NCBI RefSeq assembly: GCF_031877795.1 | Contig: NC_133971.1 | Span: 96,824,154 to 96,888,153 of the forward strand | Direction of reading: 5' to 3' | DNA: 64,000 bases | From: Strix aluco | Lineage: Eukaryota > Chordata > Aves > Strigiformes > Strigidae | Shown here: positions 13,344-27,400 of the stretch, piece after piece | Layout: every line of letters starts with the position of its first letter | Position numbering within the stretch: position 1 is the stretch's first letter | The notes under the pieces: generated by a model | What the model saw: only the letters and a program-made list of their open reading frames with translations | Database searches by the model: none | Told to the model about the DNA's origin: nothing | Position numbers and translations under genes: made by a program

Positions 13344-16215
13344 GTCAGTATAATGATTACTTTTGTTGTCAATTTATGTATAATTTATGCTTTTAAAAGT
13401 AATTTTCCATTTTCATAAGCATTGTTTGTAGAATACAGCTTCATGGGTTTAAGGTTGTCATGGCAACAATGCTATTAGTACTACAAATTTTGGAATAAAT
13501 ACCACATTAGGATTCTGCTTTGTTTTGGGCATCCACTTTTGTATGTTATTAAATCAAAATATTAGCTAGTCTCATCCAGCCATAAAATGTCAGACTCGGG
13601 ACTTCACAGTTTATAAGGTCTAAAAAAAACTTTTGAATTCTGTCTGGTAGAACAGTCGTTTTCAGTATTTACTGCCAGAATTTACTGTTGAGATGCTGAG
13701 AGGCGTACCGCACCTTTCTGGTTGCTCTCTTTTCTGTGGGAAGTCAAGATTCCTCGGCTTTACATCACTTGAAAATTACCTTTCCCATTCAAACAGCCTG
13801 GTCTTTTGGTTCTTCTTTGTTACTCTTCAGCTTCCCTTTTATTCTTATGTTTCCCTGTAATGGCAACTCACTGAGAAAATGGGGATCAGAGGTATTTCAT
13901 GGAAATGTTAAGTTTTGAAAGGCTTGAAAATTGTTTTGTCTTAGAATTTTACTCACACTGGATGGCAGGCAGCACAGCAAGAGATCAGAAGAGCAACCCA
14001 TACAGCTGAGCTTTGCTCAGCACTCCTAAAACATTTCTGCTTCAGCCTGTCTGACTGGAGAAGGGTGATTTAAACTCTTACCGATAGGCAGCTTCTTCCC
14101 CCTTAGGTGCCACGAGTTCATTTATGAGGATGGCTGTGAAATCTTCCACTAAGGGAGGAAAGCATTTGTACTGCATCAAGCCAGCTGCTCTGGCAGTCTG
14201 TTTTCAGCTTGAATCCACAGCCTGACACAATTCCCAGCTCTTTGTGTTTCTTTAGGTTCTTTTTCATCCTTCTCTCCCAAGCAGTAGTCTGGCTCGTCCT
14301 GCATTTCTTCCATCTGCTACCTCCACTCTACTTCCCTCCCCTCTAGTCTGTGTCGCTTGGGTTTGGACACAGCATCATCTTCAGGGATTCCTGGCCTGCA
14401 CCAGCAACACCAGAAGACTCATAAATCCTTCACTCTGAATCTAAACTAAAAACTTTTCAAGATGTATCATAAACATGTCACACTAAGTCAGAATTTCTGT
14501 ATATGGTGAGACTCAACCAAAAATACCTGGGCAAAGAAAAGCAGTGTCTGGGAAAGTTAATCTCAGGCCCCTCAGCATCTCCTTATCCCTGTGGTGCATT
14601 GGCTTGAGGAACAGCATAACCTGTCTTGCCTTTCCACAGGACCTCTGTGAGGGAGGTCAGTTTGATTTCAGCAGTTTAGTCGAGTTGTCTGAACTAAATC
14701 AGCTGAAAATTTCAACCTTAAGTTTAACTACATCCTTCCAAGTTGGAAACAGGAAAACTGTTAGAGCAGTCTGAGACAGGAAGGCTTGCTCCTTAAGAAC
14801 TGTTTTAATATACAACGGTGGATGCTGAGGATTATTTAGTTTGTCACATCACTGGGGAACAGAGTCCAGACAGGATGGGATGGGCAGGCGAGAAAAGTGT
14901 CCCAGCTTTCTTGAGGTGACACCGTCGGAGTAGATCTGATAATGAGGGGATCCTGCTTGGCACCGCTATGAACAAGTGTTGATCTCTGCATGAGCAGAGA
15001 ACATCATACCAGACCCAGAAAAGACAAGGACCATTTATTTTAGAAAATGCTTTGGTAAGCAGAGACTAGATAGATACAAACTTGATTAATAGTATTAAGA
15101 ATGTAAACTAAGTGCTCAGAATAGAAAGGATGACATCTCATAAAATTCAAAGGTGATAAATTTTAAAAGGAAAACAGGATTCTTGAAAGCAATGTAATTT
15201 TCTGCTTTATTGCTATCATCAGGGCATTAAAACAGTATCAAAAACGGTTTGACATTTATATGACAACAATAATAATACCGTGAAAGAAGCCGAAATTAAC
15301 ATTTTGGAAAGGTAGAGGCCTTCTGTGTTTAAATTGTAAAACTTACTGCAAAATACTGGTCAATAAGAAATGTGTTCATTTGACAGGTTATTTTGTGATT
15401 GCTTATTGCAGTATGTTCTTGGGCTGACTTGGTAGCATTTAGTACTGAAGGTGTATGGCACTGAAAGGGACTGTTGTGTCTAGAAATTCTTATGTACTAA
15501 TATTCCATTTTTTAATCATTTCATTTTAGAATAGATGCGGAAAGGTCACAAATTTTCGACACAGCAGAAGTATGTTTTTGAAAAATATTTTCAGAATTCC
15601 AATCTGATAAATTGATCTGATTGTAGAGATTTGGTTTAGTTGTTCTGAGTTTAAATTACTCTTTTTTTTTTTTTTTTTTTTTTAAATCCAAGTGCTGATT
15701 TGATTACGTGCACAAAAAATCGTTACCAGTATGTCTTCATTAAATCTAAACAAGGGAAATGGTGACAACGTTTTCCTTACTGGTTTTCCATTTTGGTGGT
15801 AGGTTCTAAATTGCTGTGGCATACCTTATACAATCCACTGCATGTGATAAAAATGCATTTTGTAAAATCTCTTTACAAAGTTGCAGAGGACTTAAGCATT
15901 CTTTTTACAATCAGTAGAACATTCCTCTGTTGACCCTCCTATCTGTTTTGTTGTAATGCCATAAAAACATGTTCTGACTTCGTATCTCTTAGATTTTCAA
16001 ATTAAATTTGGGAAATTTCTTTTTTCTTACTTTCTGATGCGCAAATCTCTGTTATGATTCTTACTGGGTTGTTTAAACTGACAGAATAACGTAGTTTTAT
16101 TCCGTTGTATATATGTGTTTATCTCTCTCACTTGCTTGAAAATCAGTGTTGATTCCATTTCGTTCAGTACTGCTTTGGGCTAGGCTGAACTGACTCTTTT
16201 CCACTCTTTTTGCAG
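13344..16215 (+). other. ZNF532: ZNF532 intron after coding exon 2
   Basis: A 2.9-kb intron ending in a T-rich tract and TTTGCAG. It contains a run of 22 T at 15662-15683 and otherwise unique-looking AT-rich sequence. No transposable element or extra exon is recognised. Confidence 0.85.
15662..15683 (+). repeat. Poly(T) run in a ZNF532 intron
   Basis: Twenty-two consecutive T. There is no adjacent SINE or LINE sequence, so it is not obviously the tail of a minus-strand retrotransposon. Confidence 0.9.
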
Positions 16216-16392
16216 CTGCGTGCATTGCAATGTTGTATACTCTGATGTGGCGGCACTCAAGTCTCATATTCAAGGTTGTCACTGTGAAGTCTTTTACAAG
16301 TGTCCTATCTGTCCCATGGCATTTAAATCTGCTCCCAGCACACACTCCCATGCCTATACACAACACCCGGGTATCAAGATAGGCGAACCAAA
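16216..16392 (+). CDS. ZNF532: ZNF532 coding exon 3 (residues 841-900)
   Basis: Acceptor TTTTTGCAG at 16215, donor CCAAA|GTAAGC at 16392/16393, phases 2 and 2. The 177 bases encode two fingers: C842/C845-H858/H863 ([19 protein letters not shown]) and [20 protein letters not shown] with HAYTQH as its distal ligands, followed by PGIKIGEPK. This is strongly conserved with mammals. The residue before ligand H863 is Cys (GCHC at 861-864), where I remember Ser in the human protein; that comparison is from memory. Confidence 0.96.
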
Positions 16393-18521
16393 GTAAGCAA
16401 AATAATCTTCTACTGCACTTGCCTGCGTTTTAATAACTTGTGAAATTGCATTCTGTCCTCTGCTTGTAACCTGAAAAGTCGCGTGCTGTGCCACCAGCAG
16501 TTCCTCGTCCTGGGGGTGACCTGTGGAGTTCATGCGATGTTTCCATGAGTTCAGCTGGCAGTTGATTTGGCAAAGATTAAATTTCCATGAACACAGCAAT
16601 AGCAGTTCTTTAAACACTGCGCACTACAGGAGAGTAATACAGTAATTACAGGAGTGATTGGGACGGGCAGCTAGTTCTTTTTTAATCTGCTTAGCTCATC
16701 TGCATTTTTATGTGAATTAAGATAATGTGATTCCAGAAAGAACTGCAAAGACTCAGCAGGGCTTATGCAGTGATTTTCATAACATCTGGTTGAAAAGGTG
16801 GGAAAATGTGAAATTTCTTTTTTTTTTTTTTCTGTTACATGCTCACAGATGGTCACCTGGGTGAATTTGGGAAGTTGGTTCTTTGGGTGTCACCCGTTGG
16901 CAGGGGTCAGGGTGTGTACTTGTGAGAGCTGGTTTTACAAGTGGCAGTTGTCTCTGGGCTGACCTTGGGCCATTGTTGTGGGCTACAGCTGCCTGTGGTA
17001 CCCTGTTCTGGTCAGGCGTCTGCTTGCTCCTCGGGCACTGTTCTTCCTGCAGGATCTGTGCTCCTCTTTCTGTCTGCTGGATTTTTCTTCATGAAAGCCG
17101 TAGGTTTTGGGAGTGGTGAGCTAGGTTTTTGCTTCCCTAAGCTGGTCGTGTCTCAAGCAGAGCAATTCCAGTGTGTTATTAAGTGAGACGTGCCAGCCTT
17201 GCCTCTCCAAATCAAAATAGATGCATCATAGAGCTGTTTATAGGCTTTTTTCCGATACGTAATCTCTTTTTTCTGGATTAATGCAGAACTGATTCCGTTC
17301 TGTGGCTGGGGAAGTTGTGCATAAACACAGGGTGCGATTAGGAACTTGGCTTCGGGGCTGAACGTTCCAGGCCTCCGCTGAAGCCAGTGAGAGCTGCAGG
17401 TGCCTGATGCCTTCTCGTTGCAGACCTTTTTCTTGTGCCGCCTTCCTCCTCTGCTGGTACCAGTGCAGAACTGAGAGTAAATACTCAAGTATTTAACTCC
17501 GTGTTGTTTCGCTGGAGTGCACAGAGAACACTAGGACTTTTTAACAACTTGCAGACTCAAGAAAATAGAAGGTAGATGAGAGAAACAAAATACCATGTAA
17601 TGTAATAACCAGATTTCAGGCAAATTTGGTTTATCACTGTTTCTTCTAATTTACTAACAGGAGATTTATTCTTTAGGGTGTTTAAACTTACATTAAAGCA
17701 AAATGGCAACAAACTTACTATGTGTGATACCAAATTAAGACATTTCCACCCAGTGACAAATGATACCTTGTTTTAATTCAGGATGGTATCTTCAGTGAGA
17801 GGCTTTGAAATACCAACATTTAATCTAAAACTTGTTTCAGATTCCGATAATTTTCATTAATCAAAAGATTGAGATCACCGTTTGTGTAAGATACTTCACA
17901 TATGAAAAGTGCAGATTTCTTGAATTGTGCTTGGATCTGCTGAACTGTTTCTGATCAGCTTCGTGAATTTAGTATTTTGCATTAGTTTTCTTTCCATATA
18001 GATGTGCTAATAACTGTATTCTTTTATTCATTTATTTTGATTATAAGAAGACTAAAATAATATTTTGTGAAGTACTGTTGTATTGTAATAAATCATAGAA
18101 ACCATAGTTCAGTGCTCCTCTTAAGAAGTGGTGTTTTCTTTAAATTTGCCAGCTTTGATCAAGATGCTGTCTTAAATGCATGCAGAGCGACTAGTAGGAT
18201 TTTCCCAGGCTTCGCAGTGTTTGGAGTTCTTTGCTTCCATTTCGCAAGCATCTGTAGGTAGAACGGTGTTGCCACCAACACTCAAGATGCTCACATTGTC
18301 TGCTGTTTCACCATTTAATAAGGTCTGTTTCAAGCTATCATTACCTGTGGGTTTTGTCAGAATTAGCTACGTGTATTTCTGCTACTCAGCAGCAGTGGTT
18401 TTGGAAATGGTTTTGTTGTTTAAGTTAGTTGGTTTCTGAGGATATTTCACATATCTTGGTCAAGTTGATATCAGATGTTTGTGACATTACTCACATTCTG
18501 GTTTATCTGTGTTAAAATCAC

Positions 18522-19032
18522 AGCCCCGCCCAGGTTGGACGGGACCTCAAAAGATCTTCGGGTCCAGCCTTTCGTGGGAAAGGGAGCCAAGGTGGGATTA
18601 TCTCCCACCCTGTCCAACGGCATCTTGAAAGCCCCCAGCGACGGGGACTCACCATGTCCCTGGGGAGGTTGTTCCAGTGACTGGTTGTTCTCACTGTAAA
18701 AAATTTCCTTCTTGTATCAAGATGAAACCTCTCCTGGTACAACTTGTACCCGTTGCCTCTTGTCTTCAGCGCTTGGCTCCTTGTGAGGAGGGACCCTCCG
18801 TCCCCTTTGTAGCCGCCCTGTGAGCACCAGAGCGCTGTGGTGAGCTCCCCGAGCCTTCTCCAGGGAGAAGAGACCCAACTCCTTCAGCCTTTCCCGTAGG
18901 GCAGGTTCTCCAGCCCCCTGATCACCTTCGTGGCCTCCTTTGGGCCCTCTCCAGTCTGTCCACGTCTTCAGTTGTGAGGAGCAGAACCCCACAGAGTGGT
19001 CCAGGAGTGGCCTGCCCAGCGCTGGGTGCAGC
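18522..19032 (-). mobile_element. CR1 LINE, 5'-truncated 3' end, minus orientation
   Basis: Read on the + strand it shows the reverse complement of a CR1 tail: CAGGTTGGACGGGACCTCAA at its left end (the CR1 3' UTR), then GGGGAGGTTGTTCCAGTGAC, TTGTACCCGTTGCCTCTTGT and AGCCTTCTCCAGGGAGAAGA. These blocks are diagnostic of avian CR1. About 510 bases remain, typical of CR1 5' truncation. The terminal microsatellite-like repeat is degraded. Open frames inside it are fragments, not genes. Confidence 0.9.
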
Positions 19033-20704
19033 TGAGAAGTGCTGTTGTGTTTGAGGAAATACATTCGCATTTGACCAATTTACTGCTGCTGGTTTATCTG
19101 TATCATTTTACCTGGCATCTCTGTTGCGTGTGACTGCTGTACGTTGGGAAAGCTATCAAGTTCATTATCAAAAAAAAGGAATGTAATGTAGTTGCATAAC
19201 ACTATAGAGATGGCTACGCTAGCTCAGTTACATTTTTGTTCTTCTGAAGTAAAAATTTAAAACACATGAAAAGAAGGATATGATAGCCTTCTGTGTTCAG
19301 ACATGTGAAGCCTTGGAGTTTTCCTTGAGTGTGTAAAAGGTGTCTTGACCCCTGAACATGAGTTTCAGCCCTCCCCTGGGAGGCCGATGATGTCGAGCTG
19401 CCGTCCGGGGTCCCTCTGGGCATCGCAGAGGTGCAGCTGAAGGAGGGGCCCAGCGTGTCAGCACGCGGGGGTGGCAGGGTCCTGTATGGGCTGAGGGCAG
19501 GCTGGTCCTGAGGGACCCGTTACTGGTTACAGGAACTGGGCTCACTCTGTGCCCCTGGCAGTTACTGGAACCGTGGCATGTACAATTACATTACAAATGG
19601 TTGTTTGAGAGCAGATACAGCAAACTGTTTGGTGTATGAAAAATGAAGTCTGTGTGCAGTGGTTCTCAGTGGGATGAAATCGGATTATTTTAATACAGGG
19701 AAATGGATGGCTGTCTTGTCTTTAGGCTTTGTGAAGCTCTCTCCTGGAGTGTACCTAGGATGCTACATGGTTTTTATGGGAAACCAGAGCTTATATGGGG
19801 GTTTTTTTTCAGTAAACAGTGTAACTTCATAGGAGCGGCACTAAGATTTTTTTCATGGCTGATCTCTGTTTGGATATTGGAGAAATTCTTGTTTATCAAG
19901 ACAGATTATTGATATATACTGTACTATTGGTACAAAGTATATTATCCCACAAGTGCCATTTTTTAAGAGAAAAAAATTACAGGAAGGAGAAATACCGTAC
20001 TCAGGTGCAGAAGCTTTCAAAACGCTAAACATCTTTTATGTGATATGAAAATATTTTCCTGTGAGATAATCTGTATTTATTTTAAGACAATACGTGAATT
20101 TGTTAGTCGGGTTTTTGAAAAGTGAAGGTGTGTGCACCGTGCCTGGTGTGTGCCGGGGGCAGGAGCAGTCACTGGGTGGCGTGACTGCAGTGGAGCTGCC
20201 TCCCTTACACAAGTGTCTCCTCGAATTGAGGTGGTTGTAAACACGTCCTGACTAAGCCTGACTGCCTGTAAGCTTGGGACAGGGTTTTCAGCTGTTACAT
20301 GTTAAATGCTGACTACTTCTGTTATCAAACAAACCATGCTCAGCTGCATGTGTTGAGGATTGAAAATCATGCTTTTGATATGACTAAAAGAAATCCTGGC
20401 AGGGTGTATAGTCACAGCTCCTACTGTTAGGTATGTTGGTATGAATTTAACCAAGTACAGTCTTTCCCAGAGACCTGCCTGAAGTTTGGGTCTCTATGAG
20501 ATAGTTCTTGTGCTTCTGTGAAAACAGAGTAAAGTCTTTTAGCTTACATAGAAAATACATATATTCAGCTCTTAGTGTTTTTAGAGAAATATAATTTTTG
20601 TATGTGATAAATTCAGAGGGACGTCAGGGATTTTTGTAGCAGATTCAGTTTCTCCTGTCAGTGCTCACAGGAGTGTGCCACAGTACCCAGGAACGTGGTC
20701 ATTA

Positions 20705-21148
20705 GGGCTGGGGAAGGGACAAGTCCAGCAAAGGGACCCTGAGATGAAGAGGGGACTGGAGCGTCTCTCATGTGAAGAGAGGCTGAGGGAGCTGGGACTG
20801 TTCTCCTGGAGAGGAGGGAGCTCAGGGGGACCTTGTCGTTGTGTATAAATACCAGATGGGAAGGCACAAAGGAGAGGCAGCCAGACTCTGCTCAGTGGTG
20901 CCCAGAGACAAGACAAGAGGCAATGGGCACACACTGAAACATGTGAAATTCCACCTGAACACAAGGAGTCACTTCTTCCCTGCGAGGGCGGCCAGACGCT
21001 GGAGCAGGCTGCCCGGAGGCTGTGGAGCTGTTTAGAACCTGGCTGGAGATGGTCTGGGCAGCCTGCGAGGGCAACCTGCGTGAGCAGGGGCTGGACAAGG
21101 TGACCTCAAGAGCTCCCTTCCAGCCTCAGCGGTTCTGTGGCCTTCTGT
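20705..21148 (+). mobile_element. CR1 LINE, 5'-truncated 3' end, plus orientation
   Basis: The sequence shows CR1 tail blocks in sense order: GAGAGGCTGAGGGAGCTGGG, TTCTCCTGGAGAGGAGGGAG, CAAGAGGCAATGGGCACACA, CTGGAGCAGGCTGCCCGGAG and GAGCTCCCTTCCAGCCTCAG, with a trace of the terminal GGTTCTGTGG repeat. It is inserted in the same intron as, and opposite to, the CR1 at 18522-19032. Confidence 0.9.
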
Positions 21149-24100
21149 CCCTTACTTTAGATACAGTAAGAATCTGAAGCATGTAGTAGATCATAGTTTA
21201 TTTGATTACATTATGTAACCATGTGATGATAAATGTATATCGTACAGACCTGAGATCATTCCAGATGAGATCGCTATCTAGTTCCACCAGAGATGATAAA
21301 GCAGGTTTTCTAATTTCTCATGTCTAATTTTATTTGCAAGATACAGTTCTAATAGACGTATACATCATGAAATAATCAGAGAATTATTTTTAATTCCGCC
21401 AGTCTTTGTTTACATCTTGCTAACCTGGAATGATGTGACTTTACTCACATCTCTAACACCGAGCCATCGGGGCAGCTGCTCAGCAACAGGCACCAAAATG
21501 CGGGATCCTGGATGCGGCCGTGGTCTGTGAGCAGAGCCCAGAGGGGTGAGAATCACCCTGCCAGGGACCAGGCTGCTCTAGGCCTGTGCCTCTGCTTGTT
21601 TGCCTGCTTAGTTAGTCATCAGGCTTGATGCGTCCTGGGCTTCTGGGCAGAGCTGCTGCTAGAGATGTAAGGCAGTGAGTGTTCTAAGGGACAGAAGGGA
21701 TATTTGGTGCCCCAGGATTAGGGAATGTGTGTGGTTATACCAGCTTGCCGCGTTACGAGCAGATTCGCTGCAGAACTGCAGCAAGTACTTTTCTGAGGAA
21801 ATTGGTTTTTTCCTTGGGTGGAGTGAAGGGGGCTGACATAAATCACTGCTGTACGTTGTCTCTAGCTGCGCTGCTGAGATGGGACCCAGACATGGAGCGT
21901 ACGTAGGCGCTCGGCAGCCCTGCGTGCTGCGGCCAGGGGAAATCATCCCCTGCACGGGGAATCCTTTGGCTCTTCCCACCCTCCCAGCTGCAGCAGCGCG
22001 TCCCGCAGAGCGTGGGCCTGCAGAAGGGTCTCGTTCCCTTGTTCCTGTCCGTGCTCAGTTCAGCTGACCTGCGGCGGGGGTCAGCCACGGGCTTGTCTCA
22101 CGTTAAAACTGTGAGCGAGATCCATGGGTTTATGTTGATCTGAGGTACATGAGGCGAAACTGCATTTTAGGAACCTGGGATTTCTTTCTTACCTATTATT
22201 ATCAAGCATTTTCTGTTTCTGGCATCTCTTGAACACCTCTCGTATGGGAATTACCCAAGAAGTTAGGATTCTGAAGGAGTGTAGATCAGTAATAACATGA
22301 TGAACTAAGATACTCGTTTTGAATAATGTTTAAGAAACTTTTATGGACAGTAGTGGGGGGGGGGAGTGTCAGAGGATGCGGAGGGACTTCCCTTTCCCCA
22401 CGCTCCATCCTCACCAGGTGAAGCTGTCGGGTGTGCCGCTGCAGAGGGTTCACCACAGAAAGCAGGACAATAGTGTAGGTCCTCAGGATGCTGTGTAAGT
22501 AATAAATTCATCTTAGCATATGTAAGAAACTGGGACTACTTGATATACCACAAAAATAATATTTTTCACAGTTAGCATGTTAATTGAGTGTACTGTTTTT
22601 CATTATTTCAACTATTTGGACTCGCTGAATGGCTTGGACATTGAAGCAACGTCCCTGTCCTCGTCACCACAAAACACAGCGCAGAGTGATCTTTATTGCT
22701 CTTGAACAATGTACTGTTGCTGAAAGGACTTGGAACTTTTAGGTGAATAATGAGAAAATTCAGCCTTCTAGCAAGCAGGGTTTGTTGGTTTGGGTTTTGT
22801 TAATGGAAAGTCTTTCTGCAGGACAGAGATCAACCTCTAATTGATGGGATTAGGAAGGCTGCTTTCGCAGAGGAAGTGCCTGTGGTTGGGTTTCTTTTAG
22901 TTTAGCTGAACTTTGTCTGAAGTGCCACCACTGCTGATGGCTGATGGATTAGAGTTCTCTCTCATCTGGTGATCTACGGTGAATTTATTTGTTACTTTTA
23001 TTTAATGTGTCATTTCTTTTCATTCATTTTCGAAGTTGAGAAAAAGTGTGATGTTTCTGAAAGAATAGAGCTAGTTACTATTTATAAACAGGTGCGTTAC
23101 AGGCTTGCAGTTTGAGTGCCTGATCTTGTTACTCACCTTTAGTTGCCAGGGAAATCATTCTTAATACAATCGCACATACAGAGCAAAAACAAGCAGCAAA
23201 GTATCAAGTAAGTAGTTACCTAGAATGCAATTTAAACTATAGTTTTCATTATAAAATCATCAGCAAAGTGAAACCAGCTTCAAACTGTTGTCACGTAGTA
23301 GTTGTTGCAGCATTTAGACCAGAGGATTATGTTTCTGGTTTCCCTATGGTTTTTGTCTGTTGGACAGACAGCTGACAAGGATCTGCTAAAAATATAACTA
23401 TTTTCAGATTACTTAATAATGTTCTTAGTCAAAATTCTGGATCACAAAATCCTATCATACTCATTTTCAGGGACTGTGCTTTTAGTGTCTGGTACTTATC
23501 TCGTTCTTTGTTAATTAGTATATCTATTTCTAAAGCACTTTTGAAATTATATGAATCGATGCATTGCTTCACCAGTCACACAGCTACTGCACCATAATGT
23601 TACAATTCTGTCAGAGTGGGAGCTGCAGGTAGCTAATTTCAAAAGTCGTGGATGCTCTGAGAGAGGAAGTTGTGGTTTTCGGGCCGTCTCTGCTTCCACA
23701 GACAGATTCTTAACGGCTTGTCATTGCAAAACTGGGAAATGCCATCCTGTGAAGTTTCAGCTTCCGAGCAGTAACAGAGCCTAGGCTTGGCATTCCGGAG
23801 ATTCGAAGCCATATACATGGCCAAAAGTAAATTTATCTTGAAGTATATTACCAGTTATGATTGACTCAGTCGCTCCCTTAAACCGTACTGCTTTCACAGC
23901 CTGGAACAGGTGTATTGTCCTTTAGTTACCATGTGGGTTCAGAGACCAAAGTCATTTAACTTTCAGAGTATCCTAAGCAGATGTTGGTGTTATGTATGTA
24001 ACTGGCATATGCTGTTGTTCTCTGGCTTCTTGCTTGCACTTTTTAATGATTTTTTTTTCTGTTTTTTCTGCTGCTCCCATATTTTGAAATTGGAGGGTGT

Positions 24101-24246
24101 TTTGAATTTAACTTTTTTCAGGCAGTGTGAAATGATTGCTTAAACATGTCAGATCTTATCTCTGCTGAGAAAAAAAGTTAACATCATGATTCTTGCAAAC
24201 AGATCATCAACATGACTGACATTGTTTATTGTACTTCTGTTTTTAG

Positions 24247-24409
24247 AATAATATATAAATGCTCTATGTGTGACACTGTGTTTACTCTACAACCTTTGCT
24301 CTATCGCCACTTTGATCAGCACATTGAAAACCAGAAGGTGTCTGTTTTCAAGTGTCCAGACTGTTCTCTTCTATATGCACAGAAACAGCTTATGATGGAT
24401 CATATCAAG
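24247..24409 (+). CDS. ZNF532: ZNF532 coding exon 4 (residues 900-954)
   Basis: Acceptor GTTTTTAG at 24246, donor ATCAAG|GTGTGT at 24409/24410, phases 2 and 0. The 163 bases encode [20 protein letters not shown] with HFDQH, then [20 protein letters not shown]: one full C2H2 finger and the start of a second, whose last His comes from the next exon (SMH). Essentially identical to the mammalian protein as I remember it. Confidence 0.96.
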
Positions 24410-27400
24410 GTGTGTAGGCATCTTCTCTTGTTTCGTTCATAGATACCATTTGTCATGCAATATATGCTGTGAGAAAATACTGTAAAAAGGCACAGAATAA
24501 CAAGAAGACTGCTGAAAGGAGAGATGTTAATAATTTCAAGACAGTAATCTGTGAATGATGTTCTCAAATGTTAAAATGTTACATTTCTGATGGTCTTCAG
24601 CGTATCTGTGGTGTAATCACTAACTCAGTTTTTCTCTATGAATGTTGATTTGGGTATACCAGGAATATCTCAGTGCACTGCATTCAAGAGGTCATTTTAT
24701 CAGAATAACAATGGGTATCGTGAAGTAAATTAGTCCGATCCTAGTAAGTATTGAGCCTTATTTACAGCATTCTAAGTATTATTCCAGTTGTTAGGTCTGA
24801 GAATGCTGAGTACGTTATAAAATCAAACCTTTGATGTTCAGAACTCACCTGGAGGGACCAGTATGTTTCTTGAATAGATGTAGAGGTTATTTGTGTGTGT
24901 GTTTACATACAAACATGAACACGTGCACGCTTTGAAAAAAAACTTGAAGTTCTGTAATTGAAGAAGATTTAGTGTCATCCTTGCAAATCATATTTTTAAG
25001 AATCAGCAGTCCCCTGGCTATAATTTGTTAGCTGTGTATTTTAAATATACTGTGTTACCTTGTTTTATATGTACCAAATCTGTTAGCAGTGCTGGATTTC
25101 TTGTACCTTGTTAACATCTGGTGCCTGGTAACAGTTGAAGTTATTTACAGTCCAGAATGGTAGCACTTAATTCAGTGGGTTTCTCTTGCAGTGACACATA
25201 AGACTTAAGTCAAATTTGTATACAGAATAGTGGAAACCAGACATCTTTCTTGTCTGCTAAAACCATTGTTTTGCATTTTAGTCTAAACTGTGGCACTTGT
25301 AACCTCAGAATTAGTAACCTCTGAAGTTGTGTTGAAAACAAGGTCACAAGTCTTGAAAAACACAGCTGGTCTTAAAGCCAGTCTTAAACTTGAGGAGCAG
25401 ATAGGGAAGGGCTGACCTAAGACATTCAGAAATACAAGGACTGGATATTTTCTTTGTTTCTGACCTGGTTCATGTTTACTGTAAGAATTGTCTCACATTT
25501 ATGTCAGATATCCTAATGGTCTTCTCACCCAGCAATGCAAAGTCCTATTTTCTATATCCTTTGATCTACCCATATTGCTGCTTTTTTTTAACTAAATAGG
25601 CAAATTCCATATATTGCAGTGTATGTCTTATCTATGTAATTAGTTTTTCTTGTACACAGGTATTATTGTAAAAGTATTGTTACATCTGTATGTAACTTTT
25701 TCTTTAAGACCTGAAGACAACTATTTTAGGAGCATGGTCTAACTGTAGTTAGGGCCAGAAGCTATTCTTACATAAATCAGGGTTGCTCAGCATCTCTCAT
25801 TATAAAGTTATTCTCAGTTATTTACTGTTTGGGCACTATTTATCTCTTTTGGCTTTATAGTGTTCCATGCCAGTATTTATGCTTTAACCAGTGGTTTTTT
25901 CAGCATGTTTCACTATAAATGATTCAATCATTTTGAGAATAAAATTAGAGGATTAGAACATACATGTGCAGTAACAGTATTGCTGCTTTTAATCAGAACT
26001 ACTAGTGCTTTTACGTTTAGGACATGTGTATAGTAGTAGGGACAGCAGCAGAAAAGTATAAATTGGGCTTCAGTTAAGGGAGAATGAAAAAAAAACAGTA
26101 ACAAGGTATAGATGAAAACAGAAGGGGAGAGGGCGAGTGCCAGACAGGGGCAGAGCTCAGCCCAGCTGCACAAAATGTAATTGTTTGGTATGGCTAGACA
26201 TAAACCATCAGGACAGAGAAGACCTGGATGAAAACAGAACAGAAAGGGACAGAAGGGAGCTCAGGAGGAGGTTATTCAAAGCTACAAAAAATAACCTAGA
26301 GTAATTCCTGCAGATGTGAATGTTTCTTGTTGGCAAAGGCATGTCTCGTTTTCCTGTGACGGCTCGCTACAAGAGAATTTCTAACAGGGGTGAAGGTCTG
26401 GACTGGAGGTGCAACACTCCCAGTTCTGCTGGTGATATGTGCTGTGGTCACTGGGGCTCCATGTTATGCTTCAGTGCTTTGTGTTTATTTTCAAATAAGA
26501 AATTAAATTTCAAGTACTGTATTTAAAGGACATTTAGAAAGTTGAGAACTAACATTTTACATGCTGACAAGTTAAGCCAGGATAGAATTTCCAGGTCAGT
26601 CTTCAGTTGCCTGAAAGTGTAGGAGCCTCCATCTCCCTACCCTGTGCTTCTTTCGCCTTGTCCTGGTGCACTAATGGGATACTAAAGGCAGCCACCTCCT
26701 TTACTACACAACTTCATTCTTAGAGACAGACAGTTGGTCCTGTGCGCTTTGCTATTTCATAACATTTTAGGTTTTTTAATTACTGGCTCTTCTTTTGAAG
26801 AACGTGTTCTACTGATCAGGTTGATATTTGCTGCAGAGCCAGCAGGTAGTCCCAAGAGCCACATGATTTACAAAAGAACTTGATACTGAAGTCTTATACT
26901 GGAGTATCAGATTTGTATTCTTAAATTCTCCGAATCAAGAACGTATTGAATGTTTTTTTGTTTCTGAGGTTACCTGTAGGCAAATAATTACAATTGGGAT
27001 GGACATAACGCCCAGGAGAGTTAGAATACAGGTCAGTAGATGAGATGATTAGGACACTGTCATTGTAAAGGGCAAGTCTTAGATGTGAGAGACCTCGACA
27101 GTGGATCCATGTGCAATGGTACGTTCAGTCTGGGCTGCAGTCATCTCTGTTGGCCCACAACCTGGCTGACTCCCTCCTGCTGTGTCCGTCTTCATGTGTG
27201 AAACTCAGACACGCAGCTGATGCCCAGGACTTCGGAACTGGTCGTCTTCTTGGAAGGCTCAGGTCTCGCACCAGCGTACAACACTGGCTCCAGAAACTGG
27301 GGAAGGAGGAGGTGGAAGAGTTGTTCCCTTCCTACTGATTGTTTACTTAAAGTCTAGAAATAAATGTGAGGAAGGATCACTGCCTGGGAGCTCCAGGGTG

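Larger units (their letters stand above)
16393..24246 (+). other. ZNF532: ZNF532 intron after coding exon 3
   Basis: The largest intron in the window, about 7.9 kb. It carries two CR1 copies in opposite orientation (18522-19032 minus, 20705-21148 plus), about 1.7 kb apart. A short G run lies at about 22355-22366. GC is raised around 19380-19560 and 21480-22100 without a recognisable product. No additional exon is supported. Confidence 0.85.

Noticed and set aside
18717-19070. 117-codon minus-strand open frame
   Set aside because: It lies within the CR1 3' end at 18522-19032, which is a truncated retrotransposon fragment.
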